Below are positions 1 through 6,913 of a DNA stretch of 33,834 nucleotides, piece after piece. Numbering within the stretch: the first letter of the stretch is position 1; each line of letters begins with the position of its first letter. Both the position numbers and the translations under genes were made by a program. The stretch is from an uncultured Oscillospiraceae bacterium. GTDB taxonomy: Bacteria; Bacillota; Clostridia; Oscillospirales; Oscillospiraceae. Location of the stretch: assembly GCA_947589225.1 (NCBI GenBank), contig CANQBC010000022.1, positions 1-33,834 on the forward strand, written 5' to 3'. Under the pieces are notes generated by a model. It worked only from the letters and a program-made list of their open reading frames with translations, made no database searches and was not told the origin of the DNA.

Positions 1-132
1 GCCCCGGTTCCCCGGGGCCTTCCGTTGTGGAAAAAACACTTTTTTGCAATACTCTATACGATCAGCATGGCGTCCCCGTTCGTTACGGGAAGCGTGAAAT
101 GAATTAATATGCACTCGGCATTGTAGCAAAAA

Positions 133-162
133 TTGGCGTGATAGTCAATACTATCACGCCAA
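133..162 (-). terminator. Rho-independent terminator of the toxin-antitoxin pair
   Basis: A perfect 13-bp stem (TTGGCGTGATAGT pairing with ACTATCACGCCAA) around a 4-nt loop lies just after the PIN gene stop. On the minus strand it is followed by a T-rich run. It is the expected terminator for the genes at 170-840. Confidence 0.8.
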
Positions 163-169
163 CAACACT

Positions 170-622
170 TTATTCTGCGTTCATCTCTCCGGCAACGATT
201 ATGTGTAGCAGGTCCGCCGGGGTCTTGGTTTGGACCGGGCTTGCTGAGTTGAGAAACCCTTGGTCTCCAGTGACGATATAGTCAGCTTCCTCTCTCGCTG
301 CACATACAGCAAGGACTGCGTCCTCATAGTCGCTCATGGGCTCGTTCAGAGCCATCGAGCAGACCTCCCCATCCACCGGCGCTACGTCAAACATGGACAA
401 GAGGTCGAGTATTGCCTCCCTGGACGCCTGGTCCCCGATACCTTTTCTCGCCAAGTAGTAGATGTCGGTGATGCTGTTTGCCGTAACAATCCCCAGAATC
501 TTCTCCTCGGAGACGGCCATCAAAAGTTTGAGGGCATCCTGTCGTCCCGGCCTATTCAGTATGCTGTCCAGCAGGACGTTGGTATCGAAGACGACCTTCA
601 TCGGCTCAAAACCGTCTGTCAT
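170..622 (-). CDS. PIN-domain toxin (VapC-like ribonuclease)
   Basis: A 150-residue PIN-domain protein. PIN toxins are Mg-dependent endoribonucleases held inactive by a cognate antitoxin. Visible hallmarks are the N-terminal DTNVLLD (first acidic residue, about residue 14), a mid-protein acidic region near SDYEDAVLA and the late IVTGDQGF motif, spaced as in the family. Its start codon overlaps the antitoxin stop (ATGA), which indicates translational coupling. A second in-frame Met at residue 8 (MKVVFDTN) could be the true start, but the overlap favours the first. It sits at the outer part of the phage-like element, where such modules often act as stabilisers. Target RNA cannot be told from sequence. 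Confidence 0.85.
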   Translation of the reverse strand: MTDGFEPMKVVFDTNVLLDSILNRPGRQDALKLLMAVSEEKILGIVTANSITDIYYLARKGIGDQASREAILDLLSMFDVAPVDGEVCSMALNEPMSDYEDAVLAVCAAREEADYIVTGDQGFLNSASPVQTKTPADLLHIIVAGEMNAE

Positions 623-840
623 CCTAATCGCTCCTCTCTGACCTTCTCCGGATCCAGGTCAAGACCTTTCTCTGGGAAAAGGCTCAAAAAGTGTTTGAAC
701 GCCTCTTTCTTGTCCACCTTCGCTGTAACCAATTTGGCGACCACTTTGCCGTTCTTGGTAATCAGAACGTCCTGGGCCTCTGCCATCGTGACGTATTTGC
801 CTGGGTTGGTTTTCAGTTCTGATATTGAGATTTGCGTCAT
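619..840 (-). CDS. Phd/YefM-family antitoxin
   Basis: A 73-residue protein opening with MTQISISELKTNPGKY and continuing with VLITKNGKVVAKL, the typical Phd/YefM N-terminal DNA-binding fold. The charged C-terminal third would wrap the toxin. In this family the antitoxin neutralises the PIN toxin and, with it, represses the operon. It is the first gene of a two-gene operon overlapping the toxin by 4 bp. A ribosome binding site (AGGAG) precedes the ATG, and an operator-containing promoter lies just upstream. Confidence 0.85.
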   Translation of the reverse strand: MTQISISELKTNPGKYVTMAEAQDVLITKNGKVVAKLVTAKVDKKEAFKHFLSLFPEKGLDLDPEKVREERLG

Positions 841-871
841 ATCAGCTTCTCCTTTCTTTTTGGTAAAATTT

Positions 872-912
872 CAGGTCATTTATATTGTATCATATTTGAC
901 CTGTTTTGTCAA
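872..912 (-). promoter_or_regulatory. Toxin-antitoxin promoter with inverted-repeat operator
   Basis: On the minus strand, TTGACA (907-912) and TACAAT (884-889) are separated by exactly 17 nt, a near-consensus sigma-A promoter. Perfect 7-bp arms CAGGTCA and TGACCTG (903-897 and 878-872) bracket the -10 element. That placement fits autorepression by the antitoxin or the complex; binding itself is inferred. Confidence 0.75.
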
Positions 913-966
913 TATTTTTGGCCTTTATTGTCTGTTAAAATGGTCTTTTTGTTAAACGGCTATACT

Positions 967-994
967 AAAAAGAGCCAGGGGAGACCCCGGCTCT
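967..994 (-). terminator. Terminator after the zinc-ribbon gene
   Basis: An AGAGCC/GGCTCT stem extended by GGGG/CCCC, with one bulged base, is followed on the minus strand by a T run. It closes the leftward phage gene cluster that starts near 3447. Confidence 0.75.
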
Positions 995-1044
995 TCTTTG
1001 CTGGTTATTCGGTTGTCAAGGTTCCCTTCCGGGATCTTTGCCAT

Positions 1045-1395
1045 TTATTTTTCCTCCTCGTCATTATTTTTCCTCGCTCCATCAAAGAGCTCGGCCATTG
1101 TTTGATATTCTTCTTGGGTAATATACCCCCGGCGTCTCTGCTGCTTCCAATATCTCATAATCTCGTCATACCGGCGCTTCAGGCCGGCATATTTCTCATA
1201 TAGGCTATTGAGGTCCTCGCAGACCACCTCCAGCTCCGCCCTCTTGGACTCGAAATTCTCAGCCAGCTCTTTACTGGGAGCTCTTCCGATATTCCTCGAG
1301 CCGCAGGAGCAACACATCTTCGGAGCAATTCCCTGGACAGCGAAAGCGGCGCCGCAGTCATAGCAGATCCACTTTTGCTGACGTCCTCTCGCCAT
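1045..1395 (-). CDS. Small zinc-ribbon/coiled-coil phage protein
   Basis: A 116-residue protein with a four-cysteine zinc ribbon near the N-terminus (CYDCG about residues 11-15 and CCSCG about 28-32). A charged, likely helical stretch follows (about 40-90), with an acidic-basic tail. Such small ribbon proteins are common in clostridial phages and usually lack an assigned function. The start is supported by GGAGG 7 nt upstream. It lies directly downstream of the Lar-like fragment and ahead of a terminator, so it is the last gene of the leftward transcript. Confidence 0.7.
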   Translation of the reverse strand: MARGRQQKWICYDCGAAFAVQGIAPKMCCSCGSRNIGRAPSKELAENFESKRAELEVVCEDLNSLYEKYAGLKRRYDEIMRYWKQQRRRGYITQEEYQTMAELFDGARKNNDEEEK

Positions 1396-1407
1396 GTTAT
1401 CTCCTCC

Positions 1408-1632
1408 TTACTTCTCTTTGTGGAACCGTCGTTGTCTGGAATACAGGTCATCGTCATCCAGCTCAACTGTCGCCGGGCCGTGCGGGAACTTGTTCCACGC
1501 ATCCACGGCCTCTTTTCTGGTGTTGTACCCCCACACGTCCGTACAGCCCATGGACTCATGGGTCGTATTGTGGCAGGCCGGGCACTCTATGTGCCACCAG
1601 CCGTGGCTCCTGTACACCCTGCCTGCCGGCAT
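1408..1632 (-). pseudogene. Lar-like zinc-ribbon protein, N-terminus lost
   Basis: The open frame (74 codons) contains HGWWHIECPACHN followed by TRKEAVDAWN, the second half of the Lar (restriction alleviation protein-like) fold. Family members normally start with a CPFCG pair that supplies the other two zinc ligands; this pair is absent. The only ATG lies inside the coding sequence of the RtcB fragment, in another frame. The simplest reading is that a deletion near 1622-1635 removed the start of this gene and the end of rtcB. It may still be translated from the ATG at 1632, but would lack a complete zinc site. Confidence 0.6.
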
Positions 1633-2203
1633 CCTTCAGCTCTTTGATAATAGCAGCGACCTCCTCGCTGCTGGGGGACGTGGTCTTCTGCTTGGCCTTC
1701 TTCTGATACCACCCAGCAATCTCAAGTCCAAAGTGCCGGCTCCCGCTGTGGATGACAAGCCATAGCCAGCCGTCCTTATCCTTGTCCACCTCTATGAAGT
1801 GGTTCCCGCCTCCGAGTGTCCCGATGCTGAGCTGGGCTCTGCTCACATCCACCCCAGGACATCTCAAGCCAGAGAGGTTGAATACGCTCTGTACTCTTCG
1901 GTGGATTGAGAAACCTGAAGGGACATTCCATCTGATGGCCTTGTCGAGTGCGTCGAGGTCAAGCCTCTTGGTCTTCAGCTTGACGGCCAACATTCCGCAC
2001 CCGATGTCAACGCCGACCAGATTGGGGCAGATCCTGCCCTTGACGGTCATCGTCGTTCCGATTGTGCATCCAACGCCCGCATGAACATCGGGCATGATAC
2101 GGATCTTCGATCCTTCCGACACTGGATGGGACGCCAGGGCGTCTATTTGAGCTTTTGCCTCAGGCTCTATCGTCTTCGCAAAAATCTTTACATCGTCCGA
2201 CAT
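1556..2203 (-). pseudogene. rtcB: RtcB-type RNA ligase, C-terminal half missing
   Basis: RtcB joins RNA 3'-phosphate or cyclic phosphate ends to 5'-OH ends using GTP and Mn; phage copies are thought to repair cleaved tRNAs. The 215-codon frame has PDVHAGVGCTIGTT, VGVDIGCGM (metal Cys), LGGGNHFIEV (metal His) and HSGSRHFG (metal His). Full-length RtcB is about twice as long, and the half that carries the later metal His and the guanylylated His is missing. After KELKDAGRQ the reading changes to unrelated residues taken from the Lar-like gene in the wrong frame. The start is well supported (GGAGG 7 nt upstream). Ligase activity is not expected. Confidence 0.8.
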
Positions 2204-2215
2204 TTGACCACCTCC

Positions 2216-2596
2216 TTAAACAGCTCCGACTTCCTGCCACGCCTTAAAGATCTTCGGGCCCTGAATGGCTATCCAGTCCACCATCTCTTCGTTCTTGGCC
2301 CAGCCTCTGCTGTATGCGTTGGACGAATAGGACAGCCCACTCTCATTGAAAAAGGCGTGTACCATCTCGTGTCTGAGGGTTTGACGCTCGGAGATCCTTG
2401 CCTTCTCTTCGGACTCTCCGTCAAATCCTGGGTAGGTGGTCATGTCGCAGAGGACGATTTTTTTCATCTCCTCGTCGCAGTACCCGCAAAACGAGTTTTT
2501 GTCGAACGATTCGTCCTCATCATACTTTTTGACCTCGATGGTGTACTCCGTACCGAGTACATCTACCTTTCCCATCGCGCATATACCGTTCATCAT
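2216..2596 (-). CDS. Zincin-like phage protein (HExxH motif)
   Basis: About 126 residues. It has a TLRHEMVHAFF helix matching the HExxH zinc-protease signature, and later an NEEMVDWIA segment where a third ligand glutamate could lie. Upstream cysteines (CGYC) are also present. The start is placed at 2596 because this ATG overlaps the stop of the DUF5131 fragment (AAATGATG), suggesting coupling; a longer upstream frame only reads the fragment out of frame. Proteins of this type recur in phages of gut Firmicutes, with no established substrate. It precedes the RtcB fragment by 12 nt. Confidence 0.65.
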   Translation of the reverse strand: MMNGICAMGKVDVLGTEYTIEVKKYDEDESFDKNSFCGYCDEEMKKIVLCDMTTYPGFDGESEEKARISERQTLRHEMVHAFFNESGLSYSSNAYSRGWAKNEEMVDWIAIQGPKIFKAWQEVGAV

Positions 2597-2781
2597 TTGT
2601 CGTCCTCCCACGGGAATTGGGTGATAATATTCTCTCCCCACACCGGCTTCATGCTGTCCTTCATGAAGATCGGCTTGCCCTGCTCCTGCATCAGCCTCAC
2701 ATAGTCCTCAATCCAGGACCGCTCAGGAACCACCTTATCCTTCCGATTCCCGCTCTCAGCTCCGAATATGGCCCAGTCAAC
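2593..2781 (-). pseudogene. C-terminal fragment of a phage Gp37/Gp68 (DUF5131) protein
   Basis: Reading the minus strand in the frame that ends at 2593 gives VDWAIFGAESGNRKDKVVPE, then a segment with QEQGKPIFMKD and a C-terminal QFPWEDDK stop. This closely follows the end of Gp37/Gp68-family proteins (IxGGESG, later VPxFxK, final FPW). Only about 60 of the usual more than 200 residues remain and there is no start codon. The frame begins inside the 3' end of the XRE-like gene at 2777-3139. It is a remnant left by a deletion, and its stop still overlaps the start of the next gene. Confidence 0.7.
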
Positions 2782-3139
2782 TAAGTGCGTCTTTCACTTC
2801 AGTCAGCTTGTCGACCTTGAGCTCTTTCAGCAGCTTCACCGTGACCCGCTCGATGCTAAGAACATCAGCGGAAAGTGACAACCTGCACCCGATGGGGCAC
2901 TCGTTCAGGCAGTAGTAATTCAGCAGGTACGGCGCATTGTAGAGGTCTGCCATCAGCACCGCCTTATCTACCGGCATACACTTCGAGAGCCCGAGCTCCG
3001 CATCGGCTACCGCCGACACCGACATTCCGAGCCTCTCTGCGGCCCCATCGCGGCTTAATAGCCTGTCGTCATACGTTGCCGCCTTTTTTCTGGCTTCAAA
3101 CCAAGGATTGCCTGCTGCTTTTGTGGCTTCACGTCCCAT
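2777..3139 (-). CDS. Phage XRE-type regulator, probably C-terminally truncated
   Basis: A 120-residue protein. Residues about 25-50 (RDGAAERLGMSVSAVADAEL) form a helix-turn-helix, and a later segment carries three cysteines (NYYCLNECPIGC). It resembles phage regulators that typically run on for a further helical segment; here it stops at KDALS exactly where the DUF5131 fragment begins. I infer that a deletion removed its 3' end together with the 5' end of the neighbour. GAGAGG upstream of the ATG supports the start. A regulatory or accessory role in the phage early region is likely; specificity is unknown. Confidence 0.6.
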   Translation of the reverse strand: MGREATKAAGNPWFEARKKAATYDDRLLSRDGAAERLGMSVSAVADAELGLSKCMPVDKAVLMADLYNAPYLLNYYCLNECPIGCRLSLSADVLSIERVTVKLLKELKVDKLTEVKDALS

Positions 3140-3187
3140 TTTTTTCGCCTCTCAAATCGCTTATAATAACCGTAGTGGCAAATAGAA

Positions 3188-3206
3188 ATAACCGATCGGA
3201 TAACCA
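3188..3206. promoter_or_regulatory. Candidate phage operator
   Basis: The segment ATAACCGATCGGATAACC centres on the palindrome CCGATCGG and carries the same TAACC/GGTTA half-sites seen at 3486-3525 and 3588-3597. It lies between the Cro-like gene and the next leftward gene. Repressor binding is inferred from motif sharing. Confidence 0.45.
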
Positions 3207-3228
3207 GCATCCAAAAAATAATGCCCTA

Positions 3229-3447
3229 TCAACTGGTAGGCATCATTCCGTCGAAAAAGTAATCGTTCACCTGTCCCGCCGTAAACCCCAAGACCCTTGC
3301 GACGATCACTTTCTCCTGGTCGGTAAACCTAACAATTCCTCGCTCCTTCTTTCCATAGGACTGCTCGTTAATGTTAAGTTGTTCGGCCATATACTTCTGC
3401 GATAATCCAAGCCTTGTCCGGGCTCCTTTGATTTCGAGTGGCTTCAT
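3229..3447 (-). CDS. Cro-like phage XRE regulator
   Basis: 72 residues from the ATG at 3447 (MKPLEIKGARTRLGLSQ). The helix-turn-helix is GLSQKYMAEQLNINEQSYGK, followed by FTDQEKVIVARVLG. An ATG 27 nt further upstream exists, but the ribosome binding site (GGAGG) falls between the two, so the shorter start is preferred. It is the first gene of the leftward transcript and is divergent from the CI-like repressor. This is the classic position of a Cro-type early regulator. A consensus promoter containing operator motifs lies directly upstream. Confidence 0.8.
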   Translation of the reverse strand: MKPLEIKGARTRLGLSQKYMAEQLNINEQSYGKKERGIVRFTDQEKVIVARVLGFTAGQVNDYFFDGMMPTS

Positions 3448-3485
3448 GATAGGTTCACCCCCCTCCTTTTTCAATGCTGGTTTGA

Positions 3486-3529
3486 TTAACCGATAAGATT
3501 ATTATACTTAACCAGCCGGATAATGTCAA
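3486..3529 (-). promoter_or_regulatory. Leftward early promoter with operators
   Basis: TTGACA (3524-3529) and TATAAT (3501-3506) on the minus strand are 17 nt apart, a full consensus sigma-A promoter. The spacer is filled by TATCCGGCTGGTTAAG and a second TTAACC site lies at 3486-3491. A repressor bound here would block the promoter. The sites are visible; the protein that binds them is inferred to be the CI-like product. Confidence 0.75.
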
Positions 3530-3559
3530 GTAGTTTTTTGATTTTTTCATAAAAATAGG

Positions 3560-3597
3560 TTGTAAACGCTCCAAAAAAGAATTACAATGGTTAAGCA
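3560..3597 (+). promoter_or_regulatory. Repressor (CI-like) promoter
   Basis: TTGTAA (3560-3565) and TACAAT (3583-3588) are 17 nt apart. GGTTAAGC, the same half-site as in the leftward promoter, follows the -10 directly, so this promoter is probably also controlled by the switch proteins. Confidence 0.7.
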
Positions 3598-3630
3598 CAA
3601 TAATCATCTTGGTAAAAAGGAGTTTTCACC

Positions 3631-3966
3631 ATGGACTTCATCTTAGACTTTAGCATTTTTCAGAAACGCCTCCGAGATATTATAGAGAGCCACGGCAAGA
3701 TGGTCCAGGAGGTGGCCGATGATACCGGCATCTCAAAAATCACCTTATCCCGCTATCTGAATAATCACCGGGAGCCTGACTTGAAGTATGTGGTCGCCCT
3801 GGCTCAATACTTCAACGTCTCCATCGAGTGGATGCTCGGCCTGAGCGACAGCGAGTTCGAGGTCCTGCCTCCAGAAACTCAAGAGTTCGTCCATCTTTTC
3901 AGCCTCGCCTCTCACGATGACCGCAGGGTCATCGAGGCCGTGCTGAGCAAATACAGAGAGGAGTAA
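3631..3966 (+). CDS. CI-like phage repressor (XRE family)
   Basis: 111 residues. A helix-turn-helix occupies about residues 20-55 (VQEVADDTGISKITLSRYLN, then REPDLKYVVALAQYFNVS), followed by WMLGLSD and a short helical tail. It lacks the LexA/CI protease domain, so induction would have to work by another route. It is divergent from the Cro-like gene, with AAGGAG 8 nt before its ATG. Its TAA overlaps the ATG of the following gene (TAATG), so the two are co-translated. Position and family support a lysogeny repressor. Confidence 0.85.
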   Translation: MDFILDFSIFQKRLRDIIESHGKMVQEVADDTGISKITLSRYLNNHREPDLKYVVALAQYFNVSIEWMLGLSDSEFEVLPPETQEFVHLFSLASHDDRRVIEAVLSKYREE

Positions 3967-4871
3967 TGACCATGTCCTTCGGCAAGAAGACGGGTCGTAC
4001 TGCCTTCTTCGCCGATCTTGGCCGAGAGGTAGTGCGCCTGAGCGAAATCCCATCAACCTTCACTAACCCCGTGTGCGTTGGAAAAGCTGTTCCTATTTGC
4101 CCAGACGGAGGGCTCACCTGCATAGCGGATGTCTATGTCACTCCAAACGGCGGTGTGGCTCTGGTTTTCCCAGATCTCACCTCATCTGACAAAGGTGCCC
4201 TACAGTGTGCCGCTGGTTCGCTGCGTACCAGAAACCACGAGTGGCTCGACGATGTGGCGTCTGACTACTTTTTCGAGACGGAAGGCCAGTCTTCCCTTGT
4301 CATCGACGTGATGGCCCGTATCGGCTTCATGGGCTACTCAAATAAGTCAGCCCTCTATTCCGCCATTGATAAAACCCTATCCGGCGGAGATGCACTTCTG
4401 GTGGTCGGCGATCTTCCCTTTATTCCCGTAAGGTATTCTCGCCGTCAGTTCATCCAGCTTTTCAGCGAGCAGGTCGGTCTTGACCCCGATGACATGACTG
4501 ATTTCATCTGCGAGCTTGAGTCCCTGGATGGCGTGGCTGCCACCGTGCTTGGCTCTGACCTCATAATCTCCTACACCCCGGCCGGAGATACGTTCCCGAT
4601 CCAGCTCTTCTATTTCAGGCTTCGTCCGAACCGCGCAGACCTATGCGTCTCTCCAAGGACCCTTCGGTACGCTCTGGAGAAGAACCGCATCCCCCTCTCG
4701 GCTGCCGATAACCTCTTTGCGTTTTTCTCGCACTTCGCAGACATGAGCAAGGTCAAGCCATCCCCTGAAGACGGGAGTGTTGGCCTCCTCTATATGGTTC
4801 CGGATGCCCTCTTTTCTGAGGTTCACAGACTGAGTGAAAAAATCAAACAGTTCTCTCAGTCCATCTCATAA
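3966..4871 (+). CDS. Unknown protein cotranscribed with the phage repressor
   Basis: 301 residues, with no family that I recognise. No signal peptide or membrane segment is evident. The first 90 residues contain a compact stretch with two cysteines (VCVGKAVPICPDGGLTC), the centre is mixed alpha/beta, and the C-terminus ends in a helix (EVHRLSEKIKQFSQ). The ATG overlaps the repressor stop; a second Met at codon 3 is equally usable. A strong terminator follows. Between a repressor and a serine recombinase it may act in lysogeny control, superinfection exclusion or host defence, but the sequence alone does not decide this. Confidence 0.75.
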   Translation: MTMSFGKKTGRTAFFADLGREVVRLSEIPSTFTNPVCVGKAVPICPDGGLTCIADVYVTPNGGVALVFPDLTSSDKGALQCAAGSLRTRNHEWLDDVASDYFFETEGQSSLVIDVMARIGFMGYSNKSALYSAIDKTLSGGDALLVVGDLPFIPVRYSRRQFIQLFSEQVGLDPDDMTDFICELESLDGVAATVLGSDLIISYTPAGDTFPIQLFYFRLRPNRADLCVSPRTLRYALEKNRIPLSAADNLFAFFSHFADMSKVKPSPEDGSVGLLYMVPDALFSEVHRLSEKIKQFSQSIS

Positions 4872-4882
4872 CGAACACAGAC

Positions 4883-4910
4883 GTGGGCATCGCCTGAGGG
4901 CGGTGCCCAC
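4883..4910 (+). terminator. Terminator after the repressor operon
   Basis: GTGGGCA-CGCC pairs with GGCG-TGCCCAC around a TGAG loop, with one mismatch, and is followed by a T-rich stretch. Confidence 0.75.
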
Positions 4911-4931
4911 ATATTCTTTATTATCTGGTAA

Positions 4932-5018
4932 GGTTAGGTTACGTTTACGGTTACGGTTACGGTTATAGGCGGACGGGCATGGTGACAGTCCGTGTTTTCG
5001 TCCGAGGACGGTCCGTGT
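4932..5018 (+). repeat. GTTACG hexamer repeats and paired GTCCGTGT motif
   Basis: About 4-6 imperfect copies of GGTTAC/GTTACG run from 4932 to 4966. Then GTCCGTGT occurs at 4988-4995 and again at 5011-5018, with the small palindrome CGTCCGAGGACG (4999-5010) between them. All of it lies in the leader of the recombinase gene, so it may be a protein-binding or control region for that gene. No function is established. Confidence 0.55.
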
Positions 5019-5048
5019 GACAGGCCATATTATAGGAGGTATTTTTCA

Positions 5049-6770
5049 ATGTCGACTCAGCTCAGCAATAAACTGGACGCCAAAAAAGCCGCAATTTATA
5101 TCAGGGTCTCCACCCACTGGCAGATAGACAAAGACTCCCTCAAGGTGCAGCGGCGGGAGCTTACCGCTTACGTCGAGATGGTTCTCGGCATTTCTGACTA
5201 CGTTATTTTCGAGGACCCCGGCTACTCAGCCAAGAACACCGACAGGCCCGATTATCAGGCCATGATGGAACGGATTCGCACCGGCGAATTTACTCACCTG
5301 GTCGTCTGGAAGATAGATCGTATCAGCCGGAACTTGCTGGACTTCGCCTCTATGTATGCCGAGCTCAAGAAGCTGGGTGTTACCTTCGTCTCGAAAAACG
5401 AGCAGTTCGATACCTCAAACGCCATCGGCGAGGCCATGCTCAAAATCATCCTGGTCTTCGCCGAGCTGGAGCGGCAGATGACCTCCGAGCGTGTAACTGC
5501 GGTCATGCTCTCCAGGGCGAACAACGGTCAGTGGAACGGGGGTCGAGTCCCGTATGGCTACTCCTGGGATAAAGAGAGCCGGGGCTTCGACATCGTGGAA
5601 GAAGAGGCAAAGGCGGTTCACAAGATGGCCGAACTCTATGAGCAATACCAATCGCTACTATACGTCACCAAGTATATGAATGACGCCGGCATCAAGACGA
5701 AGATCGGGAAGGACTGGACTCCCACCTCCGTTCACAAGATACTCACAAACCCTTGGTACATCGGGCAATATGTCTATAATGTCCACTCCGACGGCAAAGG
5801 GGCCGAGAAAAGATCCGAGTCTGAATGGATTACTGTCGAAAATCATCATCCTCCCATTCTGGATGAGCGGATCTTCTACCGGCTCAAGTTTCTTCTCCAG
5901 CGCAACAAAAGAGGCGGAGTACCCGAAGGTCAGACCTATGTGCGGAAGAACGTCCATATTTTCGGCGGACTTCTCAGATGCGCCAAGTGCGGATCTTCCA
6001 TGGTCTCAAATCAGGACCGGCGCCGAGCCAATGGAATACGCCCGTCCATATACGCCTGCGGGAGCCGCCGACGCAAGCAGACCTCCTGCACCAACAAGTA
6101 CATCTCTGATATGGTCTTGGGCCCCTTCGTCCTGAACTATGTAGCCAATATCATCCGCGCCGCCAAAAGCTACAACGGCAACACCAGCATCGAAGACCTC
6201 TCCTCAAAGCTACTGAGGGGCAAAGACTTCGAGAACATAAGCAGCGTCAGCGAGGACGCCCTCGTCGCCACACTCGAAACTTTCAGCCAAGCCGATGATG
6301 CTCCAGAGTACCGGCCTCAGCTCGCTCTGTCCGAAACCAGTAACACCATCACCGAGGTGGACACCCTCAGAGGTAAGCGTCGAAGGCTTGAAAATGCTCT
6401 GGCCCGATTGAACGCCCTCTACCTGTACAACGATGAGGCTATGCCGGAGAAGGACTTCGTCATGCAGAGGGCCGACCTCTCCAGCCAGCTCGAACGGGTC
6501 AACGCCCGTCTGGAGGAGCTTCAGGCCAGTGACCCCAGCCTCCCGATGATAGGCCAGGATCTCGCCATGAAGGCCAGCTACTTTATCATGTATGAGCAGC
6601 TCGTCCAAGACAGCTACATCGACTATGAGGAATATATCCGGGCCACAAACCCGGCTGTTCCAAAGAGTTTTCTCATCTCCATCATCGACCACATAGACGT
6701 GGATGATGGCCGAGTAACGGCAATCGCCTTCAAGAATGGCATAACCCACAGGTTTACCTACAAAAACTGA
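5049..6770 (+). CDS. Large serine recombinase (integrase)
   Basis: 573 residues from the ATG at 5049, chosen because TAGGAGG lies just upstream; an ATG at 4992 would add residues with no family match. The N-terminal resolvase domain starts IYIRVSTHWQ with the nucleophile at about Ser21, and has VVWKIDRISRNLLDF and FAELERQMTSERV. A recombinase domain follows (GRVPYGY, then WTPTSVHKILTNPWYIGQY). A zinc ribbon (CAKCGSSM and a later CGSRRRKQTSC) and a C-terminal coiled coil come next, as in phage and transposon integrases. It catalyses site-specific integration, using a directionality factor for excision. Its position at the element edge facing queA marks the likely attachment region. Confidence 0.95.
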   Translation: MSTQLSNKLDAKKAAIYIRVSTHWQIDKDSLKVQRRELTAYVEMVLGISDYVIFEDPGYSAKNTDRPDYQAMMERIRTGEFTHLVVWKIDRISRNLLDFASMYAELKKLGVTFVSKNEQFDTSNAIGEAMLKIILVFAELERQMTSERVTAVMLSRANNGQWNGGRVPYGYSWDKESRGFDIVEEEAKAVHKMAELYEQYQSLLYVTKYMNDAGIKTKIGKDWTPTSVHKILTNPWYIGQYVYNVHSDGKGAEKRSESEWITVENHHPPILDERIFYRLKFLLQRNKRGGVPEGQTYVRKNVHIFGGLLRCAKCGSSMVSNQDRRRANGIRPSIYACGSRRRKQTSCTNKYISDMVLGPFVLNYVANIIRAAKSYNGNTSIEDLSSKLLRGKDFENISSVSEDALVATLETFSQADDAPEYRPQLALSETSNTITEVDTLRGKRRRLENALARLNALYLYNDEAMPEKDFVMQRADLSSQLERVNARLEELQASDPSLPMIGQDLAMKASYFIMYEQLVQDSYIDYEEYIRATNPAVPKSFLISIIDHIDVDDGRVTAIAFKNGITHRFTYKN

Positions 6771-6773
6771 AAG

Positions 6774-6802
6774 AAGCCCCCGACCGCTCAGGCCGGGGGC
6801 TT
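6774..6802 (+). terminator. Terminator of the recombinase gene
   Basis: AAGCCCCC pairs with GGGGGCTT just after the stop codon, followed by TGCTTAT. It is a rho-independent type structure. Confidence 0.8.
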
Positions 6803-6913
6803 TGCTTATATTCACAATATTCATCGAAAACTGAATTTTTATGCGGATTTTGTTCATAATTCGTACATAACTTTTATAGACATACCCCCAAACGATAAAA
6901 AACCTGATGCCTT

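Noticed and set aside
1179-1559. A 126-codon minus-strand frame overlapping the zinc-ribbon genes
   Set aside because: It is a frame shifted version of the Lar-like and zinc-ribbon genes, with no motif of its own.
4932-4966. Resemblance of the GGTTAG/GGTTAC repeat to telomeric repeats or a CRISPR array
   Set aside because: The units are six bases with no spacers and only a few copies; a short degenerate hexamer repeat explains it.
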